A DNA stretch of 20,728 bases from positions 1 to 20,728 of the forward strand of contig CAMPJY010000027.1 in assembly GCA_946887025.1 (NCBI GenBank). The letters are read 5' to 3'. Position 1 is the first letter of the stretch. Every line of letters starts with the position of its first letter. Position numbers and translations under genes: made by a program. Source of the DNA: an uncultured Salinimicrobium sp. GTDB lineage: Bacteria > Bacteroidota > Bacteroidia > Flavobacteriales > Flavobacteriaceae. The notes under the pieces were generated by a model. That model was given only the letters and a program-made list of their open reading frames with translations, did not search any database and was not told the origin of the DNA. This document shows positions 1 through 5,842 of this stretch, piece by piece.

Positions 1-162
1 CAGGCAAATGTGGGAGGAGCGGCATCTGCCCCAGTAGTTGCTGCAGCTTTTCACCCCTCGCTGGCAACTGTGGGGGTACTCCTTGCTGTTTTTGGATATG
101 TGATCGGAACTTACGGCGCCATCCTGTCGACAATTTTAATGCAATTGGCCTCGGCAAGCTAG
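1..162 (+). CDS. DUF819-type membrane protein, C-terminal end only (partial)
   Basis: The frame is open from the first base to a TAG at 160-162 and encodes about 53 residues; the start lies outside the window. The fragment begins QANVGGAASAPVVAAAF and continues as a hydrophobic, Gly/Ala-rich segment (GVLLAVFGYVIGTYGA) typical of the last transmembrane helices of a polytopic carrier. The ANVGG-x-ASAPVVAA pattern resembles the end of the DUF819 (YjcL-like) integral membrane family, whose substrate is not known. The family call is from memory on a short fragment. The gene lies 43 bp before the lipoprotein gene on the same strand and may share its transcript. Confidence 0.6.
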   Translation, partial: QANVGGAASAPVVAAAFHPSLATVGVLLAVFGYVIGTYGAILSTILMQLASAS

Positions 163-205
163 ATTTTTTTTACAATATTTGCGGCCCTAATATCCTTATA
201 TCCAA

Positions 206-943
206 ATGAAAAAATTAAGCATACTCTTCGCCTTTTTTATCTGCCTGACAGCATGTTCCGAAAAAAAGGGAAACCTTACGATTACCGGTGCCGTTAAAGG
301 GCTGAAAGAAGGAACTCTGTACCTTCAGAAAATCGAAGATACCGTCCTGGTAACCATTGATTCCATAGCAATTAAAGGGGAACCGAATTTTGCCTTTGAA
401 ACTACTATTGAAAGCCCTCAGGTACTTTACCTGTACCTGGAAAAAGTGGACGCCACCCAGTATAACGACCGATTGTTATTTTTTGCCGAGCCCGGAGAAA
501 TGACCGTTAACACCAGCCTCAAGAACTTCGAAACTGACCTGGTGGTCCAGGGTTCTGAAAATCATAAAAAACTGGAGGAATACAAGAAAATGATCGAGCG
601 TTTTAATGCTCAGAACCTTGAACTGATCAAGGAAAACCTGGAGGCACAGCAACAGGGAAATGAAAAACTTGCCCTGGCTACCAGCACCAAGGCTGACAAC
701 CTGCTGAAGCGTCGATACCTGTTTACTGTAAACTATGCCTTGAACAACAAAGACTACGAGGTAGCTCCTTATCTTGCTGTATCGGAGATCTTTGATGCCA
801 ACATCAAATTCCTGGACACCATTCAGGAATCCCTCCCTCCTAAGGTCAGGGATTCCAAATATGGAAAAAGTCTTGAGGAGTTCCTGAAGGAGCGAAAGCA
901 GCAAGAGCAGGAGCTGGAGCAGGCAGCACAGGTAAATCAATAA
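206..943 (+). CDS. DUF4369-type lipoprotein without a thioredoxin domain
   Basis: This 245-residue protein opens with a lipoprotein signal: Lys2-Lys3, a hydrophobic stretch, then the lipobox LTAC with the acceptor Cys17. Residues about 23-115 form a beta-rich segment with the pattern GAVKGLKEGTLYLQK, then IDSI, then FFAEPGEM. This matches the DUF4369 domain that usually sits at the N-terminus of Bacteroidota thioredoxin-like (TlpA/ResA-type) lipoproteins. Here no CxxC thioredoxin domain follows. Residues about 120-245 are instead mostly helical and charged, ending in a Glu/Gln-rich tail (ERKQQEQELEQAAQ) that could be a short coiled coil. The function is unknown. It should be membrane-anchored, in the periplasm or at the cell surface. 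The next gene, a sugar symporter, starts 15 bp downstream, so the two are probably co-transcribed. Confidence 0.75.
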   Translation: MKKLSILFAFFICLTACSEKKGNLTITGAVKGLKEGTLYLQKIEDTVLVTIDSIAIKGEPNFAFETTIESPQVLYLYLEKVDATQYNDRLLFFAEPGEMTVNTSLKNFETDLVVQGSENHKKLEEYKKMIERFNAQNLELIKENLEAQQQGNEKLALATSTKADNLLKRRYLFTVNYALNNKDYEVAPYLAVSEIFDANIKFLDTIQESLPPKVRDSKYGKSLEEFLKERKQQEQELEQAAQVNQ

Positions 944-958
944 TTCTATCCCAACCCC

Positions 959-2278
959 ATGGACCAAAAAAAATCCTTTCGCACCGCCTTTATTTTCCTG
1001 ACTGCCCTCTTCTTTTTATGGGGATTCGTCACTGTACTGGTTGATTCCCTTGTTCCCAGGTTAAGGGAGGTGTTCACCCTCACCTATTTCCAGGCGGGGC
1101 TTGTGCAGTTTGCTTTCTTTGGAGCTTATTTACTTCTCTCTATACCATCCGGATTCATACTTTCCAAGATAGGTTATAAAAAGGGGATCATCCTGGGACT
1201 GGGCACCATGGCCCTGGGCTGTGTATTGTTCTATCCCGCTGCCGAAATAAGGGTTTTCTGGCTTTTCATGCTGGGGTATTTTACACTCGCAGCCGGGATC
1301 ACCATCCTTCAGGTAGCTGCCAATCCGTTCGTGACGCTTCTGGGACCCGAGGAAACAGCATCAAGCCGACTGAACCTTTCTCAGGCTTTCAATTCCCTGG
1401 GAACAGCGATTGCCCCTGCCATGGGAGCTTTGTTCATTTTGAGTGACAAAGTAAAGACGACGGAAGAGATCAACTTCCTCAGCGAAGCTGAAAGGAATGT
1501 CTATTACGCCAATGAAGCTGCAGCCGTACAGACTCCCTTCCTGGGAATTGCACTGTTTATTATTCTTATAGCGGTGGTATTCTTTTTTGTGAAGCTGCCA
1601 AAGGTGCATAGCGAGGAAGCTTCCAGCGGATATGGAAAGGTGCTTAAGAACAAAAATCTTATTCTGGGTGCGCTTGGGATCTTCTTCTACGTGGGTGCAG
1701 AAGTTGCCCTGGGAAGTTACCTGATCAATTATTTCCTCGACCTGGGTGCAGCCCAGCTTGTACTGGACACTCCTGCCATGCGCATTATAGCGGAATGGTT
1801 CCTGACCGACCTTGGGGTATCCAGTGAAATGGCTATAGTGGGTGTTTTTGTCACCTTCTTCTGGACAGGCGCCATGATAGGACGCTTTATCGGCTCCTTC
1901 CTCACCAGCATCGTTCCTCCTGCCAAGGTCCTTAGTATTTTTGCTATCGCAGCGGCAGCATTGGTATTGATCTCCCTGTCAACCACCGGCCTGGTTGCCA
2001 TGTGGTCCATACTGGCGGTTGGACTTTTCAATTCGATCATGTTCCCCACCATCTTCAGTCTTGCCCTCAATGGTCTCGGAAACGATAAACCTCAAGGGTC
2101 CGGAATTCTGTGTTCAATGATCGTTGGAGGTGCCATTATCCCTCCTGCCTTCGGATTTCTTACCGACTCATTCGGATTTACCGTAGCCTTAGGTCTGGTA
2201 ATAGCCTGCTACGTTTATATCCTGTTCTATGCCATGAGAAACAGAAAAATGGAAGCTTTGGCAGTTACTGCAGATTAA
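959..2278 (+). CDS. MFS sugar:H+ symporter, FucP/GluP (FHS) family
   Basis: This 439-residue polytopic inner-membrane protein has about twelve hydrophobic segments and belongs to the fucose/galactose/glucose:H+ symporter family, which takes up monosaccharides with protons. Family signatures seen include FFLWGF at residues 18-23, the TYFQAGL-x-QFAFF-x-AY stretch around 42-57, AANPFVTLLGPE at about 120-131 and LNLSQAFNSLG shortly after. Compared with E. coli FucP, the Asp of TM1 (FucP Asp46) is kept as Asp29, but the TM4 Glu (FucP Glu135) is Gln118 in the ILQVAANPF motif. That residue pattern is closer to the glucose/galactose (GluP) branch than to true fucose permeases, so no fucP symbol is given. 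The length is normal. The ATG at 959 follows the lipoprotein stop by 15 bp, and a hairpin terminator follows the stop codon. Confidence 0.88.
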   Translation: MDQKKSFRTAFIFLTALFFLWGFVTVLVDSLVPRLREVFTLTYFQAGLVQFAFFGAYLLLSIPSGFILSKIGYKKGIILGLGTMALGCVLFYPAAEIRVFWLFMLGYFTLAAGITILQVAANPFVTLLGPEETASSRLNLSQAFNSLGTAIAPAMGALFILSDKVKTTEEINFLSEAERNVYYANEAAAVQTPFLGIALFIILIAVVFFFVKLPKVHSEEASSGYGKVLKNKNLILGALGIFFYVGAEVALGSYLINYFLDLGAAQLVLDTPAMRIIAEWFLTDLGVSSEMAIVGVFVTFFWTGAMIGRFIGSFLTSIVPPAKVLSIFAIAAAALVLISLSTTGLVAMWSILAVGLFNSIMFPTIFSLALNGLGNDKPQGSGILCSMIVGGAIIPPAFGFLTDSFGFTVALGLVIACYVYILFYAMRNRKMEALAVTAD

Positions 2279-2303
2279 ATTACAGACTCGAAAAAACTTT
2301 CTG

Positions 2304-2343
2304 AAGGGAAGGGCTCTATCCACGGACTCTTCCCTTTTTTTTT
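2304..2343 (+). terminator. Rho-independent terminator after the symporter gene
   Basis: AAGGGAAG (2304-2311) pairs perfectly with CTTCCCTT (2329-2336) across a 17-base loop, and a run of nine T runs through 2335-2343. It lies 26 bp after the symporter stop codon and closes the plus-strand unit. Confidence 0.75.
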
Positions 2344-2377
2344 GAAGAATTTTTCCGGAAAGAAAATCTTGGAAACA

Positions 2378-2407
2378 AAAAAGCCTCTCCTGATGGAGAG
2401 GCTTTTT
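2378..2407 (-). terminator. Strong hairpin terminator of the idi-to-tRNA-Thr unit (bidirectional)
   Basis: AAAAAGCCTCTCC (2378-2390) and GGAGAGGCTTTTT (2395-2407) form a perfect 13-bp stem with a TGAT loop. Read on the minus strand the stem ends in a T run complementary to the A run at 2377-2382, seven bases beyond the tRNA 3' end. It also carries a T run on the plus strand and can act as a back-up for the symporter unit. Confidence 0.85.
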
Positions 2408-2413
2408 ACTGAG

Positions 2414-2487
2414 AGCCGATAGAGGGACTCGAACCCACGACCTGCTGATTACAAATCAGCTGCTCTAGCCAACTGAGCTATATCGGC
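2414..2487 (-). tRNA. tRNA-Thr (anticodon TGT)
   Basis: On the minus strand a 74-base cloverleaf can be drawn. The acceptor stem is GCCGATA with TATCGGC plus a T discriminator. The D arm is GCTC with GAGC. The anticodon stem is GCTGA with TCAGC around the loop TTTGTAA, giving anticodon TGT (its complement ACA lies at 2451-2453). The T arm is GTGGG-TTCGAGT-CCCTC, which contains one T-T mismatch. CCA is not encoded; the 3' end is followed by CTC. It reads threonine ACA codons. It lies only 12 bp after the stop of the small hypothetical gene and 7 bp before a strong terminator, and I see no promoter of its own, so it is probably cut from a longer messenger. Confidence 0.95.
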
Positions 2488-2499
2488 CTCTTATGTTAT

Positions 2500-2766
2500 T
2501 TAAAGAGCGTTTATTTTGTCAACCAATTGATTGGCTTTCGTCTCCAGCTCCTTCTGAATCCCTTTGAAGTGTTGTTTTTTGTTTTCAACATCTTTCTGGT
2601 TCATCTTGTTGATCAAAGTATCAAATTCAGCAATTGCCTCATCCACTATCGCCTCCGACTTCGCAGGATCTTCTTGCGGATTGGCGATCTGGTGCAGGTA
2701 AGCTGCCTCAATGATATCGCCCATTACGTAATTGATATCCCTTTTAAGTATTCTTCTGTTTGCCAT
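2500..2766 (-). CDS. Small conserved hypothetical protein (88 aa)
   Basis: I do not recognise a named domain. The 88 residues begin MANRRILKRDINYVMGDI and are then almost wholly helix-forming and highly charged (about 40% Asp, Glu, Lys and Arg), with no Cys, signal peptide or membrane segment. This suggests a small cytoplasmic helical-bundle or coiled-coil protein. The acidic middle (QEDPAKSEAIVDEAIAEF) and the Lys-rich second half look like a regular amphipathic helix pair. The frame is supported by its position: it begins 69 bp after the pterin synthase stop on the same strand and ends 12 bp before tRNA-Thr. Similar small proteins are, from memory, common in Flavobacteriaceae without assigned function. 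Confidence 0.75.
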   Translation of the reverse strand: MANRRILKRDINYVMGDIIEAAYLHQIANPQEDPAKSEAIVDEAIAEFDTLINKMNQKDVENKKQHFKGIQKELETKANQLVDKINAL

Positions 2767-2835
2767 TTTATGCCTAATTTTAGGTTGCGAATTTACGCTA
2801 ATTTTTGATTTGCAGAACTTTTTTGCTCCCGATTT

Positions 2836-3246
2836 TTATTCCCCCCTGTATTGCACAAAATTCCTGGGAGTCTCGTATAACGTCACCTCCAGCTCAAGCT
2901 CTTTTTTCAGCTTTTTCCTCAGTTTATTCCAGATGACCACGGTAATATTTTCGGCAGTGGGATTCAGATCCCTGAATTCCTCCACCTCGATATTGAGATT
3001 TTTATGGTCAAAGGGAATTTCAATTTCCTGATAGATCAGATCCTTCAGCAGCTTCAGGTCCATCACAAATCCGGTTTCCTCGTCAATTTCTCCCGTAACT
3101 GAAACTATCAGCTCGTAATTATGCCCATGGTAATTAGGATTACTGCATTTCCCGAACACCTGCTCATTCCGCACATCATCCCAGTCCTCCCGGAATAATC
3201 TGTGCGCAGCATTAAAATGGGCCTTTCTATTGACAGTCACTCTCAT
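2836..3246 (-). CDS. 6-pyruvoyl-tetrahydropterin synthase / 6-carboxytetrahydropterin synthase family protein
   Basis: This 136-residue cytoplasmic protein has the family signature residues. The zinc ligands are His15, His40 and His42 (NYHGHNY), the catalytic Cys is Cys34 in FGKCSNP, the Asp80-His81 pair lies in PFDHKNLN, and the pterin-anchoring Glu is Glu125 in YETPRN. The family acts on dihydroneopterin triphosphate. QueD makes carboxytetrahydropterin for queuosine, while PTPS makes pyruvoyl-tetrahydropterin for biopterin. The Cys-to-HGH spacing here is C-x5-H, as in eukaryotic PTPS, rather than the C-x3-H of E. coli QueD, so I leave the symbol blank; QueD is still the default expectation in bacteria. 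Its ATG overlaps the idi stop by four bases (ATGA), implying translational coupling. No other pterin or queuosine gene is in the window. Confidence 0.88.
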   Translation of the reverse strand: MRVTVNRKAHFNAAHRLFREDWDDVRNEQVFGKCSNPNYHGHNYELIVSVTGEIDEETGFVMDLKLLKDLIYQEIEIPFDHKNLNIEVEEFRDLNPTAENITVVIWNKLRKKLKKELELEVTLYETPRNFVQYRGE

Positions 3247-3761
3247 TGGCTGATGTGTTTATAGTAATTCTCAAAAATGATCTTGAACCATTCCGTATAC
3301 AACTGCGGCTGCTTTTCCATATCTGCCTTCAGTTCTTCCAGGGACATCCATTTCCAGGCGTGTACCTCTTCAGGATTCAGGTCCGGCTCCCCATTAAAGT
3401 AGCCTACTAGAATATGGTCGAATTCATGTTCGGTCAGGCCATTGTCAAATGGAGCTTTATAAATAAAGGAAATGGTATCGTTAAGCTCTGTGCTGAATCC
3501 CATCTCCTCCTGAAGGCGCCTCTTCCCTGCCTCAATATTGGATTCCCCTTCCCGCTGATGGCTGCAGCAGGTATTGGTCCAAAGCCCGGGGGAATGGTAT
3601 TTCCCGAAAGCCCGTTGCTGTATCATCAGTTCGTTCTGCTCGTTGAACACGAACACAGAAAAAGCTCGGTGCAGCAAGGCTTTTTCGTGGGCTTCCATCT
3701 TCGGCATCAGCCCAATTTGCTCATCCTTTTCGTTTACCAGTATTACCTTTTCCTCTTCCAT
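3243..3761 (-). CDS. idi: Isopentenyl-diphosphate delta-isomerase, type I
   Basis: Idi interconverts isopentenyl and dimethylallyl diphosphate, providing both starter units for isoprenoids (quinones, carotenoids, undecaprenyl carriers). The 172-residue protein is a Nudix-fold enzyme of normal type I length. Key residues seen: His25 and His31 (MEAHEKALLHR), the active-site Cys66 with His68 in WTNTCCSHQ, a Nudix-like GKRRLQEEMGF helix at about 79-89, and the metal/catalytic pair Glu111 and Glu113 in LTEHEFDH. It is the first gene of the minus-strand unit and overlaps the pterin synthase gene by four bases. A good Bacteroidota-type promoter lies just upstream, giving a very short leader. Type I activity needs a divalent metal and, unlike type II, no flavin. 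Confidence 0.93.
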   Translation of the reverse strand: MEEEKVILVNEKDEQIGLMPKMEAHEKALLHRAFSVFVFNEQNELMIQQRAFGKYHSPGLWTNTCCSHQREGESNIEAGKRRLQEEMGFSTELNDTISFIYKAPFDNGLTEHEFDHILVGYFNGEPDLNPEEVHAWKWMSLEELKADMEKQPQLYTEWFKIIFENYYKHISQ

Positions 3762-3777
3762 TCCAAAAATTGAACTT

Positions 3778-3807
3778 CAAAAGTACAAAATCACTTCTGA
3801 ATACAAA
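3778..3807 (-). promoter_or_regulatory. Bacteroidota-type promoter for the idi unit
   Basis: On the minus strand TTTG (3807-3804) is followed after 18 bases by TACTTTTG (3785-3778), a perfect TAnnTTTG. This fits the -33/-7 promoter known for Bacteroidota sigma factors. The idi ATG is at 3761, so the leader would be only about ten bases. Confidence 0.65.
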
Positions 3808-3873
3808 GGAAAGCGGGAGCAGCTTGACGGAAAATTGGCCCCGGCCGAAAGCTTTTCTTCTGAATCAAATAAT

Positions 3874-3881
3874 TATCTTTG
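3874..3881 (+). promoter_or_regulatory. Candidate -7 element of the prfC promoter
   Basis: TATCTTTG matches TAnnTTTG and ends 17 bp before the prfC ATG at 3899. I could not find a clear TTTG or TTG at the expected distance upstream, so only the -7 half is supported. Confidence 0.45.
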
Positions 3882-3898
3882 CAGCCTTAAATTGACCT

Positions 3899-5485
3899 AT
3901 GAAATTTTCAGAAGAGATCAAAAGACGAAGAACCTTTGGTATTATTTCGCACCCTGATGCCGGGAAGACGACCCTTACCGAAAAGCTGCTGCTTTTTGGG
4001 GGTGCCATCCAGGAAGCCGGGGCGGTGAAATCCAATAAGATCAAGAAGGGCGCAACCAGTGACTTTATGGAAATTGAACGCCAACGGGGGATCTCTGTGG
4101 CGACTTCGGTACTCGCTTTTGAATACGACGGGGTCAAGATCAATATTCTCGATACCCCGGGTCACAAGGATTTTGCGGAAGACACGTTCAGGACGCTTAC
4201 AGCGGTGGATAGTGTAATTGTGGTGGTAGACGTTGCCAAAGGGGTCGAGGAGCAGACAGAGAAGCTGGTAGAGGTTTGCCGGATGAGAAATATCCCCATG
4301 ATCGTGTTCATAAACAAACTGGACCGGGAGGGAAAGGATGCTTTTGAACTTCTGGATGAGATTGAGGAAAAACTTAACCTTACCGTTACTCCCCTGAGTT
4401 TTCCCATTGGGATGGGTTACGATTTCAAAGGGATCTATAATATCTGGGAAAAGAACGTGAACTTATTTACGGGCGATCCTCGGAAAGATATTGAAGAAAC
4501 CGTGGAGATCTCCGATCTTGCTTCAGGAGAACTGGATTCCCTGATTGGCGAAAAAGCTGCCGACACTTTGAGGGAAGAGCTGGAACTCGCCCAGGGAGTA
4601 TATCCGGAATTTGATAAAGAAGCTTATCTGGCCGGGAATCTGCAACCTGTATTCTTTGGGTCTGCGTTAAATAATTTCGGGGTAAGAGAACTGTTGGACT
4701 GTTTTGTCAGCATTGCCCCTACCCCAAAGCCGAAGGAAAGCGATAATCGACTGGTACAGCCGGATGAAAAGGAATTTACGGGCTTTGTATTTAAGATACA
4801 CGCCAACATGGACCCTAAGCACAGGGACCGACTGGCTTTTATTAAAATAGTTTCGGGAAAATTTGAGCGGAACACCAATTATCTTCATGTTCGGCACAAT
4901 AAGAAAATGAAATTTTCCAGTCCCAACGCCTTTTTCGCAGAGAAAAAAGAGATAGTGGATGTTTCCTACCCAGGTGATATTGTTGGATTGCACGATACCG
5001 GAACCTTTAAGATCGGTGATACGCTGACTGAAGGCGAAATTTTGCGGTATAAAGGAATCCCGAGCTTCTCTCCCGAATTTTTCAGATATATCAACAATGC
5101 CGATCCGATGAAATCCAAGCAGCTGGAAAAGGGGATCGACCAGTTGATGGATGAAGGGGTGGCACAGCTTTTTATCCTGGAACTGAATGGGAGAAAAGTC
5201 ATTGGAACCGTGGGAGCCTTGCAGTTTGAGGTGATCCAGTACAGGCTGGAGCACGAATATGGAGCCAAATGTACTTATGAGAATCTGAATGTGCACAAGG
5301 CATGTTGGGTGGAACCTTCAGATCCAAAGAATGAAGAGTTCAAGGATTTCAGCCGTGTTAAGGCTAAATTTCTTGCCAAGGATAAAAGAGGGCAACTGGT
5401 TTTCCTGGCCGATTCGGCTTTTTCATTGCAGATGACCCAGCAGAAATATCCATCGATAAAATTCCATTTTACTTCAGAGTTTTAG
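3899..5485 (+). CDS. prfC: Peptide chain release factor 3 (RF3)
   Basis: RF3 is a translational GTPase that removes RF1 or RF2 from the ribosome after peptide release. The 528-residue length fits the family (E. coli 529). Seen in order: the P-loop HPDAGKTTLTEKLL at about residues 19-32, the switch I region ERQRGISV at about 60-67, the G3 motif DTPGHKDF at about 86-93, and the G4 motif NKLDREGKDAF at about 140-150. A domain II beta barrel follows (FVFKIHANMDPKHRDRLAFI), then a C-terminal domain with VGALQFEVIQYRLEHEY. The peptide motif and length separate it from EF-G, which is about 690 residues. It stands alone on the plus strand, divergent from idi with a 137-bp shared upstream region. No clear terminator follows. 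Confidence 0.96.
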   Translation: MKFSEEIKRRRTFGIISHPDAGKTTLTEKLLLFGGAIQEAGAVKSNKIKKGATSDFMEIERQRGISVATSVLAFEYDGVKINILDTPGHKDFAEDTFRTLTAVDSVIVVVDVAKGVEEQTEKLVEVCRMRNIPMIVFINKLDREGKDAFELLDEIEEKLNLTVTPLSFPIGMGYDFKGIYNIWEKNVNLFTGDPRKDIEETVEISDLASGELDSLIGEKAADTLREELELAQGVYPEFDKEAYLAGNLQPVFFGSALNNFGVRELLDCFVSIAPTPKPKESDNRLVQPDEKEFTGFVFKIHANMDPKHRDRLAFIKIVSGKFERNTNYLHVRHNKKMKFSSPNAFFAEKKEIVDVSYPGDIVGLHDTGTFKIGDTLTEGEILRYKGIPSFSPEFFRYINNADPMKSKQLEKGIDQLMDEGVAQLFILELNGRKVIGTVGALQFEVIQYRLEHEYGAKCTYENLNVHKACWVEPSDPKNEEFKDFSRVKAKFLAKDKRGQLVFLADSAFSLQMTQQKYPSIKFHFTSEF

Positions 5486-5570
5486 ACAAAGCCTATTCTC
5501 GAAATTTCCTGCATTTCCTTATTAAAGGGTAATTTCTTCCTCGTAAATCGGCTATGCCAGGTAGGGTTTT

Positions 5571-5647
5571 AGTGCAGGTCAAGTGCACACCTAGTGCACA
5601 CCTAGTGCACACCAAGTGCACATTTTATGTGCATTAGCTGTGCACTT
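5571..5647. repeat. Helically phased GTGCA(C) array, 11-bp period, in the prfC-GH92 gap
   Basis: Seven GTGCA cores start at 5572, 5583, 5594, 5605, 5616, 5629 and 5640, so the steps are 11, 11, 11, 11, 13 and 11 bp. Five of them are the full palindrome GTGCAC; the first is GTGCAG and the sixth GTGCAT. Two consecutive 11-bp units AGTGCACACCT (5582-5592 and 5593-5603) are identical and the third (5604-5614) differs at one base. The last four cores also form a perfect 9-bp inverted repeat, AAGTGCACA (5614-5622) with TGTGCACTT (5639-5647), around 16 bases. The array is 196 bp before the GH92 start and 85 bp after prfC. The rest of the 357-bp gap (5486-5842) shows no gene, no full TAnnTTTG promoter and no clear terminator. 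Confidence 0.85.
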
Positions 5648-5842
5648 CTTCAGCATTCTTCCTTAATCCATTCATCTTTAACTATGGATTTGCAATAGAG
5701 ATAAATCCTTTTAGAAGCACAGCTATCAGTTGAATGCCCTTCTTTCTCAATAATAATTGCAGCCTCAGGGTTTTCTTTGGTACCCCGCAGAAAAAAACTA
5801 ACTTTTCAGCCTTAATAAAACCCGAAATTTCTTTTTCAAAAA

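Noticed and set aside
4667..5296. 209-residue minus-strand frame inside prfC
   Set aside because: It lies wholly antisense to a clear RF3 gene and has no recognisable domain; it is a shadow of biased codon use.
5571..5647. CRISPR array
   Set aside because: The period is 11 bp with palindromic hexamers and no unique spacers of 25-40 bp, and no cas genes are nearby.
5571..5647. Replication-origin iterons
   Set aside because: No DnaA boxes, AT-rich unwinding region or replication gene accompany the array.
5690..5780. -7 promoter elements for GH92 (TGGATTTG near 5685 and TTTCTTTG near 5775)
   Set aside because: Each misses the conserved A of TAnnTTTG and neither has a matching TTTG at the right distance.
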